A DNA stretch of 64,000 nt from positions 62,001-126,000 of the forward strand of contig DAIRSE010000003.1 of NCBI GenBank assembly GCA_036804525.1. The letters run 5' to 3'. The notes under the pieces were generated by a model that searched no databases, was not told the DNA's origin, and saw nothing but the letters and a program-made list of their open reading frames with translations. This document shows, piece by piece, positions 8,937-18,739 of this stretch. A program made the translations under genes and the position numbers. Each line of letters begins with the position of its first letter. Positions within the stretch are counted from its first letter, which is position 1. The DNA comes from JBFLVT01 sp036804525. Its GTDB lineage: Bacteria > Bacillota > Desulfotomaculia > Desulfotomaculales > JASEER01.

Positions 8937-9374
8937 CTAACCCTCCCCCCCGGCAGCACACCTGGTATCCTTCTGTGCAAAGGGGCCAAGCTGCCGAAGC
9001 TTTTCTACGAAGTCCTTAATAACAGCCGCGAAGACGGTACCTTCCGCCGCGGAGATCCATTCCAGCCGAACTCTTTCTTTTTCCACGCCGAGCTGTTCGA
9101 GTACCTTCTTCATCAGGCTGAAGCGGCGCATCGTGCGGTAATTGCCACTAACATAGTGGCAGTCGCCCGGGTGTCAACCAGCTACGAGGACGCCGTCAGC
9201 GCCCTCCTGCAGGGCCTTGAAGATGAATTGCGGGTCAACACGACCGGAGCACATGACCCTGATGATCCGCACATTAGGAGGGTACTGGAGTCTGGATACG
9301 CCGGCGAGGTCGGCGCCGCCGTAACTACACCAGTTACACAAGAAACCAATGATTTTGGGTTCAAAATTCTCCAT
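8937..9374 (-). CDS. mvhD: MvhD-type [2Fe-2S] electron-transfer subunit, selenocysteine at in-frame TGA (9174-9176)
   Basis: The start ATG at 9374 (MENFEPKIIGFLCNWC) follows GAAGGGG. Read through the single TGA the protein is 145 residues, the usual MvhD size. The TGA lies in GVLVAG-TGA-HPGDCHYVSG, so it replaces the first Cys of the conserved CHPGDC motif. Other motifs are CNWCSYGGADLAG and MCSGRVDP. MvhD links the hydrogenase to HdrA for electron bifurcation; hdrA is not in the window. Selenocysteine in the methanogen homologue VhuD is established, which supports recoding here. A hairpin follows at 9143-9161. Confidence 0.9.
9143..9161 (-). promoter_or_regulatory. Predicted SECIS hairpin of mvhD
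   Basis: Twelve bases after the TGA, UGCCACUA can pair with UAGUGGCA around UGU, a perfect 8-bp arm; in practice the last pairs would open to a loop with central GU about 20 nt after the TGA. Its distance matches the mvhA hairpin. Visual fold only. Confidence 0.6.
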
Positions 9375-9593
9375 TCCCGCCCCTTCTTTCATCAAAGACT
9401 TTGAAAGGAAAACTGCGAGGTTAGAAAAGCTTTTCCTACCACCTCCGGAACCCTGGTTTTGCATTAATACTACATTCCCGAAGAAACCTGTAACCCTAAA
9501 ACTTGTCTTTTAACCAGTTAGCAAACAGCGAAACAAAGGGCCCCTAGCTCCCTTTACGCTGTCCAAGAAGTCCTTGTCCGAATATTCTATCCT

Positions 9594-9623
9594 ATTCTAA
9601 CAAACCAGCGAACGCCTTTTCAA
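9594..9623 (-). promoter_or_regulatory. Candidate promoter of mvhDGA
   Basis: On the minus strand TTGAAA (9618-9623), an 18-nt spacer and TAGAAT (9594-9599) lie upstream of mvhD, leaving a leader of about 210 nt. The leader holds a short palindrome around AGAAAAGCTTTTCCT (9424-9438) but nothing recognised. The 300-bp gap 9375-9677 otherwise contains no gene. Confidence 0.4.
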
Positions 9624-9677
9624 GCACTATCAGCCGTCGCAACCAGCTCTTGATCCCTGTTTCAATTGGCATATGTC

Positions 9678-11258
9678 CTAAATCCTGCCACGATAAGCCC
9701 CGCCGGCTATCTTTCCGGTGAAGGAGCGTAGAGCAAAATTCACGATGTTCATTAGTTCGTCAAGCCGCAGCAGAAATCCTGCTACAAAAAAGACGAAAGC
9801 GCCGCAAACAATGTCGAAGAATACCCGCACAAGCAGCGAAACACCGTGCGCTCCCAGGACGGCCGCCAGGAAGCCGTCCAGCGAAAAAACAGTCAGTCCC
9901 ATCACAGCCGCCGCGGCCGACACTCCCGCCGTGAACCTGACCAGGTCCGGTGCGATCAGCTGCGGCAGCCGCCGCTGCAACAACGCGATCAGGATTACGG
10001 CATTAAGCAGGGCCGTTAACGATGTAGCCAGGGCAAGACCGCCGTGCGCCAGGAACTTTACGAATACCAAGCTCAGCCCGAGTTTGACAAGTACCGTGCT
10101 TAATGTCACTGTTACCGGCGTCCGCGTGTCCTGCATCGCAAAGAAACCGCGCTGGACCAGCATTACCAGGCACTGCCCGACCACTCCGACCGAGAAAAAC
10201 AACAGCGCCAGCGAAGTCAGGGACGCCGCCCGCTCGTCAAACTCCCCGCGCTGGTACAGCAGGCTTACGATGGGGTTCCTCAAAACGAGAATGCCCACTG
10301 CGGCAGGAACAGTTAAAAATAGAACAACCTTTATTGCCCGCCGGAGAGTCTCGCCTGCCTCCCCGTAGACCCCGTCGGCGATCAGCCGGCTCAGGGTGGG
10401 ATAGATGGCCGTCGAAACCGCCAGCACAAACAGGCTCTGGGGCAGCTGAACCAGCTTGTTGGCGTAGTTCAGAGCCGCAATGCTGCCTTCCGCCAGCCCC
10501 GAAGCCAGGTTCCAGTCGATCATCATATAGATCTGGTTCACGGCCAGGCCGAGAGTCAAGGGCGCCATCAGGTACACAACGCGCAGCACTTCGGGATGGC
10601 GAAAGTCGACCGTCAGGCTGTAGCGAAACCCCACCGCCCGCAGGGCTGGGAGCTGGATAAAGGCGAGGGCCGCCGCCCCGCCCAAGACCCCGAAAGCCAG
10701 TCCAAAAACACCGTACTCCCGGCTTAAGACCAGGGCGCCGAAGATGATGACGATGTTCATCGCCACCGGGCCGACAGCCGGTATCCCAAAAACGTTGTTG
10801 GCGTTGAGCATCCCGGTGAAAAGCCCGGCTAGGCTGTAGAAGACTATCGACGGAAACATGACCATCGTCAGCTTGACGGCCAGGTCCATCGTCCCCGCCG
10901 GAAACCCCTGGCCCAGCAGCCCGACGATCAGGGGAGCGGCCAATATGCCCGCCGCCGAGGCCCCCATCGTCACCAAAATCACGGCATTGGTAACCATGCT
11001 GCACAGCCGCCACGCATCTTCGCGGCGTCCTTTGGATACATATTCAGTAAAGATCGGCACAATTACCGTTGCCAGCGCCATGCCGGCGACAGCGTAAAAG
11101 ATGTTGGGGACAGTGTAGGCAACATAGTAAGCGTCGGCCAGGCCTGTCGCCGCGAACTTTCCGGCGATGGCCATTTCCCTGCCGAGACCGAAAAAGCGGG
11201 AAACAAGCGAAAGAATCATGATCAGCAGGGTGGCCCGGGCGATTACTTTGCCAGACAT
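9678..11258 (-). CDS. murJ: MurJ lipid II flippase
   Basis: The start ATG at 11258 (MSGKVIARATLLIM) follows CGGAGGTG; the earlier start is an extension. The 526-residue protein has the MOP-superfamily hydrophobic pattern of about 14 membrane helices and the family N-terminus SRFFGLGREM with ADAYYVAYTVPN. It flips lipid II across the membrane for peptidoglycan synthesis. It is alone between mvhD and the exporter genes. Confidence 0.92.
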   Translation of the reverse strand: MSGKVIARATLLIMILSLVSRFFGLGREMAIAGKFAATGLADAYYVAYTVPNIFYAVAGMALATVIVPIFTEYVSKGRREDAWRLCSMVTNAVILVTMGASAAGILAAPLIVGLLGQGFPAGTMDLAVKLTMVMFPSIVFYSLAGLFTGMLNANNVFGIPAVGPVAMNIVIIFGALVLSREYGVFGLAFGVLGGAAALAFIQLPALRAVGFRYSLTVDFRHPEVLRVVYLMAPLTLGLAVNQIYMMIDWNLASGLAEGSIAALNYANKLVQLPQSLFVLAVSTAIYPTLSRLIADGVYGEAGETLRRAIKVVLFLTVPAAVGILVLRNPIVSLLYQRGEFDERAASLTSLALLFFSVGVVGQCLVMLVQRGFFAMQDTRTPVTVTLSTVLVKLGLSLVFVKFLAHGGLALATSLTALLNAVILIALLQRRLPQLIAPDLVRFTAGVSAAAAVMGLTVFSLDGFLAAVLGAHGVSLLVRVFFDIVCGAFVFFVAGFLLRLDELMNIVNFALRSFTGKIAGGAYRGRI

Positions 11259-11367
11259 TGAGCACCTCCGGTGATGGCGCCACACGCCGCACTAAGCGCT
11301 CGGCATTCAGCGTTTAGAATTGGTGATGAGCTGACCTGACGGTATTCCACATCATTCGCATTAATTC

Positions 11368-12147
11368 CTACCGAATGACGAGCCGCCGCATCAGGCGAAT
11401 AGGGATCGGAAAGAGAATGGCGGCAAGGACGGCGATCCAGACGAAGTCCCCAATAAGGGTCGGCCCCACTTGACCCGTAACGAGGCCGCGCATCAAGTTG
11501 ACGGCATGAAAAAGCGGGCTGAGCCAGGCAGCCTGCTGGACGGTCGCCGGCAGATTCGAAAGCGGGAAGAATACACCGGAAAACAAGAACAGCGGGGTAA
11601 TGATCAAAGAAAAGTAGTAATTAAAGGCATCGATGTTTGGAACCAGCCCCGTCCAGATCAAGGCGAGCTCGGCAAAAAGCAGGCCCGCAACAGCCAGGAC
11701 GGGAGGAATCAAGAGGGCCCAGGGTGATGCCACCAGTCCCAGCACCGCGATAACCAGCAGGATGACACTTCCGTAAAGGGCGCTTTTGAAGGCGCCATAC
11801 AGCATTTCGCCCGTTGTGACGTCGTCCATGCTCACCGGCGTCGCCACCATGGCGTTGAACGTCTTCTGGTACTCCATGCGGATGAATGTCCCGTAGGTGC
11901 ATTCAAAGGATCCGGACCACATCGCCGAAGAAGCCACCAGCGCCGGGGCCAGGAAGTTAAGGTAGGGCATCCCGTCGATGGGGATGACAAAAGCGCCCAG
12001 CCCTACCCCCAGCGCCAGAAGGTAAAGCAGCGGCTCAATGAAGTTGAGGCTGATGCTGACCTTCCAGTTGCGCTTGTAGACCGTCAGGTGACGGCAAAAG
12101 ACGCGCCAGACCGACCGCGAGATATCCATCCCAAGCATCCCCGTCAC
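11368..12147 (-). CDS. ABC-2 type transporter permease (NodJ/DrrB family)
   Basis: This 259-residue protein has about six membrane segments and the ABC-2 pattern (LNFIEPLLYLLALGVGLG, MWSGSFECTYGTFIRMEYQKTFNAM split here for brevity as family-typical stretches, LPATVQQAAWLSPLFHAVNLMRG in the last third). Its start overlaps the stop of the ATPase gene by 4 bp. With that ATPase it forms an exporter; the substrate is not evident from sequence. Confidence 0.88.
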   Translation of the reverse strand: MTGMLGMDISRSVWRVFCRHLTVYKRNWKVSISLNFIEPLLYLLALGVGLGAFVIPIDGMPYLNFLAPALVASSAMWSGSFECTYGTFIRMEYQKTFNAMVATPVSMDDVTTGEMLYGAFKSALYGSVILLVIAVLGLVASPWALLIPPVLAVAGLLFAELALIWTGLVPNIDAFNYYFSLIITPLFLFSGVFFPLSNLPATVQQAAWLSPLFHAVNLMRGLVTGQVGPTLIGDFVWIAVLAAILFPIPIRLMRRLVIR

Positions 12148-13070
12148 TCTTCGCCCAGCCCCCTCCCGGTCAGTTTCAGAAACACGTCCTCGAGGGTGGC
12201 CCGCCGCAGCGCCAGGTAGGAAAAACGATAACCCAGCTCCCGTAGGCGGCGCAGCGCTTCCTGCCCGTCAACCGGATACAGGAGGAGGTTGTCCCCCACT
12301 TCCTGGTGGCCGCGAACCAGTCCATCCACCCCGGCCAGCAGCGGTTTCCTGGTCTCGGGCGGACAGCCGATCTCGATCACCTCGTCCCCGATGTGCCTGG
12401 CGATCAGGCCGGTAGGGTCACCCTCCTCCAGGATCCTGCCGTGGTCCATAATCACCAGGCGGTCGCAAAGCTGGCTGGCCTCTTCAAGGTAGTGCGTGGT
12501 AAGGATCAGAGTTACGCCCTGTTCCTTTAACCGGCGCAGGCGCTGCCAGACCAGGTGCCTCGCCGCCGGGTCCAGTCCGGTCGTCGGCTCGTCCAGGATA
12601 ACGATTTCCGGCCTGTTAATCAGTGCCCGGGCAATGATCAGCCGGCGTTTCATACCTCCCGACAGGGCGTCGATCCTGGCGTTCACTTTCTCGGACAGGC
12701 CGAAGAAATCCAGAAGTTCCAAAGCGCGCGCTTTAGCCTCGTTTCCGGGGATGTTAAAGAAACCGGCGTAAACCAGCAGATTTTCCAAGACCTTGAGGTC
12801 GGGATCCAGGTTGTTTTCCTGCGGCACCACTCCCAACCGGCGCTTGACGGCCCGCGCTTCCTTCCGCACGTCCATCCCGAGAACATAAAGGCTGCCGGAC
12901 GTCACCGGCGAAAAGCCGTAGATCATTCTGACCGTCGAAGTCTTCCCCGCCCCGTTGGGGCCGAGAAAGCCGAAACACTCCCGCTCCCGTACGGTGAAGG
13001 TGATGCCGTCTACAGCAACAAAACCGTTGTAAGCCTTCGTTAAATCCTTTGCCACAATAACTTCGTGCAT
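12144..13070 (-). CDS. ABC exporter ATP-binding protein (NodI/DrrA family)
   Basis: The 308-residue protein has Walker A GPNGAGKTS near residue 38, a Q-loop region VVPQENNLD, the signature ALSGGMKRR near 138, Walker B IVILDEPTTGLDP and the switch His TTHYLEE. The C-terminal 80 residues are the DrrA/NodI-type regulatory extension. It pairs with the overlapping permease. Confidence 0.93.
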   Translation of the reverse strand: MHEVIVAKDLTKAYNGFVAVDGITFTVRERECFGFLGPNGAGKTSTVRMIYGFSPVTSGSLYVLGMDVRKEARAVKRRLGVVPQENNLDPDLKVLENLLVYAGFFNIPGNEAKARALELLDFFGLSEKVNARIDALSGGMKRRLIIARALINRPEIVILDEPTTGLDPAARHLVWQRLRRLKEQGVTLILTTHYLEEASQLCDRLVIMDHGRILEEGDPTGLIARHIGDEVIEIGCPPETRKPLLAGVDGLVRGHQEVGDNLLLYPVDGQEALRRLRELGYRFSYLALRRATLEDVFLKLTGRGLGEE

Positions 13071-13151
13071 ACCTGGCTCCTGACTCTCCCAACCGCCAAC
13101 TACTGACTACCGGCTGACAGCCTGCGTCTTAAGCCCCATGTCCTGCATCCA

Positions 13152-13634
13152 TCACGGTATCAATTTATCGATAGCCGCCAGTGAACTGTGCGTTGCCGCC
13201 GCCACCCCCGCGCCGAGGATGATGATGGCCGCGATAATCGCCGAGGCCGCCTTGACAAACGGAATGCCGAAAAGGAAGGCCGCGAAACAGCCTGTCCACG
13301 CCCCCGTACCGGGCAGGGGAATGGCCACAAAAAGGAGCAGCCCGATCCAGCCGTATTTTTCGACGACACCGCTCTTCCTGCGCGTCCTGGCAAAAATCCG
13401 TAAAAGCAGCTCCTGCAGCCGCGGCGAGCGCTGGGCAAGGAACACCGACAGCGGACCCAGGCCCTTAAGCAAAACGATGACCGGGATGGTGTTGCCCAGC
13501 ACACCCCAAAAGAAAGACGGCAGGGGCTCCATGCCCAGGACTCCTTGCGCAAAGGGTATCGCCGTTCGCAGCTCGGTGAAAGGCAAAGCCGCCAGACCTG
13601 CCGTTATTAAACCGTCTTTAAGGCCTTCAAGCAT
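13152..13634 (-). CDS. Small multidrug export family protein (COG2426-like)
   Basis: A 160-residue membrane protein with four or five helices. It starts LEGLKDGLITAGLAALP, with ELRTAIPFAQGVLG and a late PLPGTGAWTGCFAAFLFG motif characteristic of the Sm_multidrug_ex family. No transport function is demonstrated for most members. It stands alone. Confidence 0.8.
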   Translation of the reverse strand: MLEGLKDGLITAGLAALPFTELRTAIPFAQGVLGMEPLPSFFWGVLGNTIPVIVLLKGLGPLSVFLAQRSPRLQELLLRIFARTRRKSGVVEKYGWIGLLLFVAIPLPGTGAWTGCFAAFLFGIPFVKAASAIIAAIIILGAGVAAATHSSLAAIDKLIP

Positions 13635-13784
13635 CTGCTAACCTCCAGGCGTCTTCATCCTCCAGACGACAAACCTTCCATTGTTTTCTGACTATGAATC
13701 CAGAAATCCAAGACCGTAAATTCCTTCCTCAAACTACAGATTACTGACGACTACCGACTGCTGAAAGGGCCTTTCAGAGGCCCT

Positions 13785-14720
13785 TCATTCCCTGCTCTGC
13801 AGGAACACCCCCAGCAGGATCAGTGCCCCGCCGGCCATCTGTACCACCGTCAGTGTCTCCGACAGGAGCCAGAAGCCCAGCAGGGCGGTCACCGCCGGCT
13901 CCAGCGTGCTGATGATGGAGGCGCGGGACGCCCCGATCAACTGGATGCCCCGGAAGATGGCCGCCAGCGCCAGCGCCGTCGCCACCAGGCCGAGGAAGAC
14001 CAGCCACACCCAAGCCTGCGGCGCGAAGTCCAGGCTCAATCGCCCCGTAGCGGCGCCGAGGGTGGCAAAAATGACAATCGCAAAGGTTACGAGATAGGTG
14101 TCAAAGACCCATACCGACATATCCCTTAGCAACCTGGCGCTGGCCACGTAGAAGATGGCGTTCATGAAAGCGGCAATCAGCGCCAGGATCACCCCGCGCA
14201 TATCCAGGCCGTGCAACGGCTGCCCGAGAATGACGGCCGCGCCGCCGAAAGTAAGCGCCAAAGCCAGGCCCTTGCGCCAGTCAAAGGGCTCGTTCAGGAC
14301 GAAGTAGGCCAGGACCGAGACAATCGTCGGGTAGGCATACAGGAAAAGGATGGCCATCCCCGCCGGTATGAACTTGAAGGAGTAAAACAGGGCCAATACC
14401 GTCGTGGCGTGGCCGCCCAGCGTGATCGCCGCAATCAGCAGAAGCTGCCGCGGCGTGATCCGGACCGGCTGCCGCCAGATCAGCACCCCCGTCCAGAAGG
14501 CCGCCGCCGCAACCACGTACCGCAGCGTCAGCGTCGTCTCCACCGTGGCCCCGTGCCGGTAGGCCATCTTGGCCGCAATCGCCTCGGTCGCCAGGGCCAG
14601 CGTGGCCACGATGACCAGGAAAATCCCCAGCCCCTGGCCGGAACCCTTCTTCCCTGTCTCTTTATCCTTCAACCTGTCAGCCGCAAACTCCGTGACAATT
14701 TTCGCGCCGTCGTGGGACAA
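13785..14720 (-). CDS. EamA/DMT-family transporter
   Basis: The 311-residue protein has ten predicted membrane helices in two EamA repeats (YAYPTIVSVLAYF in the first, SIISTLEPAVTALLGFWLL in the second). The start is TTG at 14720, eight bases after AAGGAG. A hydrophilic leader of about 30 residues precedes the first helix. Substrate unknown. Confidence 0.88.
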   Translation of the reverse strand: MSHDGAKIVTEFAADRLKDKETGKKGSGQGLGIFLVIVATLALATEAIAAKMAYRHGATVETTLTLRYVVAAAAFWTGVLIWRQPVRITPRQLLLIAAITLGGHATTVLALFYSFKFIPAGMAILFLYAYPTIVSVLAYFVLNEPFDWRKGLALALTFGGAAVILGQPLHGLDMRGVILALIAAFMNAIFYVASARLLRDMSVWVFDTYLVTFAIVIFATLGAATGRLSLDFAPQAWVWLVFLGLVATALALAAIFRGIQLIGASRASIISTLEPAVTALLGFWLLSETLTVVQMAGGALILLGVFLQSRE

Positions 14721-14887
14721 AACGACAACTCCTTCTGATACCGTTCAAAAAGCAGCCCGCAGGCTGCCTCCAGTATAATCCACTTCCGCTTAATCTCCAA
14801 ACCATAGCGTTGAGGATTTCGCACGCGGTCCCACGTCGGTTCCACAACGAAAAAGTAAAACAAATTCCTGCCGTTGTCAAACCCTGG

Positions 14888-16078
14888 CTAAAACCGCCCC
14901 ATTCTCTCTACAACATACTCGGCAAAGGCCAGTGATGAAGTAAAAGCCGGCGATACCGCATTGAGGATGTGCAGGGAGTCATCGTTTTGCAGGATCAGAT
15001 AATCCATAACAAGCTCATTCTTTGATTTGTCAAATAATTGGGGTCTGATCCCCGCCACCGGATGCCGCGCGATATGCGTGTATTGCAAACTGGGCAAAAG
15101 CTTCTTCGCCTCTCTGTACATCAGGTACGGCAGGTACTTCCCAATCTCCCTGAGCGCCAGCGAGACGTAATTCTTATCTGTCAGGAGTTTCCTTGCTGTG
15201 CAAGCTGCCGACTCCGCGAGCTCGGAATACCTGAGATTACTGAACATTCCGTAATTCTCCCGGCTCAACGCGGGGATGGCGGTGGGACCGATCTTCACCG
15301 TTCCGTGGGGCGTTCTGGTAAGGTGCACCCCGAGGAAGGGGTACCTTGCATCCGGAACGGGGTATATGTTAGACCTTACCAGATAGCCGTACTCATCTTT
15401 AAGCTTGAGGTAAATTCCCTTGTAAGGGACCATAGTATAGGAAAGCCCCAGCCCGCACATATGGGCGATCCGGTCGGCATAGGCCCCCGCCGCATTGACC
15501 AGGAACCCGTAGCCCAAGCGGCCTCCCGTAGTTACTGCTTCTTTTTTTCCCCTGCCCAGGCCCAGCAGCCGGGCACCCAGTCTTATTTCGACACCAAGAC
15601 TCCTTGCGTCTTCAGCCAGGCTGCCGAGCACCTCCTTCGGGTCGATCACCGCAGTATTTGGAGAATAAAGGGCCTTTCTGCAGGTTAGGGCATACGGCTC
15701 GATTTCCTTGAGCTCCTTTTCATCGATAAGCTTTACTTCAGCCCTGCAGGCCTTCGCCCGCCGCTCAAGCTTAAAAAGCGCCGGCAGATCCCTTTCTTCC
15801 CTGGCAACAATGACCTTTCCTTTTATACTTTTAATGCCTTTCGACGCACAGTACTCCCTTATCAACCTGTTGCCTTCGACGCAAAGCCGGGCCTTCAGCG
15901 TCCCCGGCTTGTAGTAGATCCCGGCGTGCAGCACCCCGCTATTCCGCCCGCTGGCGTGCGCCCCGATCGTTTCTTCTTTTTCGATGACACATACCGTCCC
16001 GCCGAAGGCCTTCCTAACAGCAATCGCCGTCGTCAGCCCCACTATCCCGCATCCGACCACCAGGAAGTCATAGTTCAT
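14888..16078 (-). CDS. lhgO: L-2-hydroxyglutarate oxidase-type FAD oxidoreductase
   Basis: The 396-residue protein begins with an FAD-binding Rossmann motif (VVGCGIVGLTTA, residues 7-18) and has IGAHASGRNSGVLHAGIYY, the LhgO/YgaF signature. GLRPQL-like IRPQLFD occurs near the C-terminus. The family oxidises L-2-hydroxyglutarate to 2-oxoglutarate; a related 2-hydroxyacid is possible. It is a lone gene between the DMT transporter and the SEC-C protein. Confidence 0.85.
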   Translation of the reverse strand: MNYDFLVVGCGIVGLTTAIAVRKAFGGTVCVIEKEETIGAHASGRNSGVLHAGIYYKPGTLKARLCVEGNRLIREYCASKGIKSIKGKVIVAREERDLPALFKLERRAKACRAEVKLIDEKELKEIEPYALTCRKALYSPNTAVIDPKEVLGSLAEDARSLGVEIRLGARLLGLGRGKKEAVTTGGRLGYGFLVNAAGAYADRIAHMCGLGLSYTMVPYKGIYLKLKDEYGYLVRSNIYPVPDARYPFLGVHLTRTPHGTVKIGPTAIPALSRENYGMFSNLRYSELAESAACTARKLLTDKNYVSLALREIGKYLPYLMYREAKKLLPSLQYTHIARHPVAGIRPQLFDKSKNELVMDYLILQNDDSLHILNAVSPAFTSSLAFAEYVVERMGRF

Positions 16079-16213
16079 TCTTCTCGCTCATTCCTTGATG
16101 CCCCTGAGAGCCGCTTTGCAGCATGGCACAGGTCCCCTCATCGATTCCGGGAGGCCAGATAGCTGATATGCTGAGTGCCTGCCACGAAACCCGCGTCGCT
16201 GATTCAAGGAAAC

Positions 16214-17422
16214 TTAGCGGCCACAGCATTTCTTAAATTTCTTCCCGCTGCCGCAGGGGCAAGGATCATTACGTCCGATCTTGCGCCCGGTACGTAAGTC
16301 AAAGACCTCCGTGCTTGCAGCCGGCTGTAAAGACTCCCTCTCCCTCTCGAACAGTTCGGCCGGCGTATGGCCCTTGAGAAACCATTGTCCGGTGTTATTG
16401 ATGAGACGCGTCAAATGATCCAGCACGGTTTGCAGCATATCCAAAGATTCTATTTCCAACTTATCCAGCAGCATTCCGACGATGTCCGGCGCCGGTACGC
16501 CGTTGTTTATACAATTGATACACTCCCGGGCGATGCCGTCGGCCTTCTCCGGATCGATAACAAAATCACGCACAAGAAAGGCCGTAAATTCGTTGTAAAC
16601 GGCGGTCCGGTCGACAAACCCCGGTTCACCTGCTCTGATAAGCTGTTTTTTCGTAAACGGGTAGTACTCGACCTCCGACCTGGACAGCTGTTCCTCGGCT
16701 ACCCTTTGCGGATCCCAGACATCGACATGCGCGTAGCCGCTGCTGGTCCATTCGACTTCCCCGTAATAGTCAAAAGACTCGAACAACGCAAAGACAAAAT
16801 CAGGCTCATTCACTTCTTCTCCCAGGTAGCCCCGCAAAAGGCGGAACAAATCCTTCGAGCCGATAACCCCGTAATAGTAAAGCATGCCGTGAACAAGCCG
16901 CACCCATTCGGTATTCCGGCGCACCAGTCGCCGGTACTCCCTGCTGTCGATCCTTCTGAACTCGGCAGCAATCTCATCCGGCACCGCCAGCACGTCCTTG
17001 CCGTCCAAGCGGCCCGAGAACACGATTCCGCGGCTGCGCAAGTATTCAACCCGGCGGGCTTCCGGACGCGGCCCAAAAGCAAATCCGCCGCCGTCAACAA
17101 TGCGCTTAACCAGTTCATACCGGTCAAGATCGAAAAGCCGGAATACATCGTTCACCTTGAAAGGAATGACCTTCGTTAGTTCGGCTACGAGTTCCGGCTT
17201 TCTCAGCATGCTGACCTTCTTAATCCGCAGGTTTTGCCGGATCTGCGTCAGTTCATCCTTCGTCAGGCCCGCCAGCGCCTCTCCAAGGCGTAGCGGCACG
17301 GCCATCGGAGCCGCCCACAACTTTTCCTCACGTTTTCTTTCCAGTTCCTCGGCCATTCCTATCAGCCGCTGCAGACCATCGAGCAGGTCTTCGTAAGCCT
17401 CCTCATCGATTTGCCTGTCCAC
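16214..17422 (-). CDS. SEC-C zinc-motif protein of unknown function
   Basis: This 402-residue protein ends in NDPCPCGSGKKFKKCC, the zinc-binding SEC-C motif also found at the end of SecA. The N-terminal 370 residues are mostly helical and charged, with a segment ELTQIRQNLRIKKVSMLRKP that resembles SAP/Rho-N-like nucleic-acid-binding helices. Start is GTG at 17422. No firm function. Confidence 0.7.
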   Translation of the reverse strand: MDRQIDEEAYEDLLDGLQRLIGMAEELERKREEKLWAAPMAVPLRLGEALAGLTKDELTQIRQNLRIKKVSMLRKPELVAELTKVIPFKVNDVFRLFDLDRYELVKRIVDGGGFAFGPRPEARRVEYLRSRGIVFSGRLDGKDVLAVPDEIAAEFRRIDSREYRRLVRRNTEWVRLVHGMLYYYGVIGSKDLFRLLRGYLGEEVNEPDFVFALFESFDYYGEVEWTSSGYAHVDVWDPQRVAEEQLSRSEVEYYPFTKKQLIRAGEPGFVDRTAVYNEFTAFLVRDFVIDPEKADGIARECINCINNGVPAPDIVGMLLDKLEIESLDMLQTVLDHLTRLINNTGQWFLKGHTPAELFERERESLQPAASTEVFDLRTGRKIGRNDPCPCGSGKKFKKCCGR

Positions 17423-17472
17423 CGCTAGTCACCGCCCCACTTTGTGCCAATTGATTCTACGTTCTACCTTCT

Positions 17473-18459
17473 TTACTCCCGGTACCCCTCCGGGTGGAGC
17501 CGGTGCCACGTCCAGGCCGTCCGGACGATGGTCTCCAGGTCCCCGTAGCGCGGCGCCCAACCCAGCTCCCGCCTGATCTTCGCCGAGCCGGCCACCAGCA
17601 CCGCCGGGTCGCCCGCCCGCCGCGGGCCGACCTCCACCGGGATCTCCTGCCCCGTTACCCGCCGCGCCGTCTCGATCACTTCGCGCACCGAGTGCCCCCG
17701 CTCGTTTCCCAGGTTGTACACCGCCGAGGGCCGCCCGGCCGCCAGCGCCTCCAGCGCCTGCACGTGCGCCGCCGCCAGGTCGGTGACATGGATGTAGTCC
17801 CGGACGCAGGTCCCGTCCGGGGTCGGGTAGTCGTCGCCGTAAACGGTCACCTTCTCCCGCCGCCCCAGGGCGGCCTGCAGCACGATGGGCACCAGGTGCG
17901 TCTCCGGCCGGTGGTCCTCGCCGATCTCCCCGCTCTCGTCGGCCCCCGCGGCGTTGAAGTAGCGCAGCGAGACGTACCTCAGCCCGTAGGCCCGGTCGTA
18001 CCACTCCAGGACCTGCTCGAACATGAGCTTCGTCGCCCCGTAGACGTTCACCGGCCGGGCGGGGTGCTCCTCGGTGATCGGGACCTTCTCCGGCTCACCG
18101 TACACTGCCGCCGTGGACGAAAAAATAAACCGCCGCACCCCGCACGCCAGCAGCGCGTCCAAAAGCCCGATCCCGTTCGCCAGGTTGTTGCGGCAGTACT
18201 TCGCCGGGTCGGCCATCGACTCCCCGACGAGGCTGTCGGCCGCCAGGTGCACCACGGCCTCCACGCCGTGCTCCCGGCAGACCCGCCCGACCAGCTCCGC
18301 GTCGCCGCAGTCGCCTTCAATAAAAGCGCCGCCGGCCACCGCCGCCCGGTGTCCCTTGCTCAGGTCGTCGAGGGTGACCGTCCGGTACCCCCTCGCCAGC
18401 AGCTCCTTCACCACATGGCTCCCGATGTACCCGGCCCCGCCGGTGACAAGAACGCTCAT
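17473..18459 (-). CDS. galE: UDP-glucose 4-epimerase
   Basis: The start ATG at 18459 lies eight bases after GGAG. The protein (328 residues) has VTGGAGYIGSH for NAD, SSTAAVYG, YGATK (the YxxxK catalytic pair), YFNAAGAD and NLGNERGHSVREVI. It interconverts UDP-glucose and UDP-galactose, probably feeding the polysaccharide genes downstream of 20.6 kb. Third-position GC is clearly higher than in its neighbours. Two degraded pieces of a related gene lie 1 kb to the right. Confidence 0.95.
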   Translation of the reverse strand: MSVLVTGGAGYIGSHVVKELLARGYRTVTLDDLSKGHRAAVAGGAFIEGDCGDAELVGRVCREHGVEAVVHLAADSLVGESMADPAKYCRNNLANGIGLLDALLACGVRRFIFSSTAAVYGEPEKVPITEEHPARPVNVYGATKLMFEQVLEWYDRAYGLRYVSLRYFNAAGADESGEIGEDHRPETHLVPIVLQAALGRREKVTVYGDDYPTPDGTCVRDYIHVTDLAAAHVQALEALAAGRPSAVYNLGNERGHSVREVIETARRVTGQEIPVEVGPRRAGDPAVLVAGSAKIRRELGWAPRYGDLETIVRTAWTWHRLHPEGYRE

Positions 18460-18739
18460 CAGCACTACTCCTCGAATGAGCTAAATGAGCTAATGGCTTG
18501 GTGCTCGGCACCAGCAATTGCGTCTAATCTGACAGCCTTTCGAGACAGCGCGGTCGTAATGTAACATAGTTCTCGACAAGCATAGGGGCGGACCTCCACG
18601 TCCGCCCGTGATATTCATTCAGCACGGTATCCCTTTAACCAATCAAGACGCCGGCACCGCCCCCCCTTTAGTCAAGGGTGTTAATGCAACACGCCGATGA
18701 CGAGAACACCCCGTGCCATAGCCGGCAAAAAGGTGTTTC

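Noticed and set aside
17429..18004. 191-codon Gly/Ala/Arg-rich reading inside galE
   Set aside because: Typical frame shadow of a high-GC gene; no start context.
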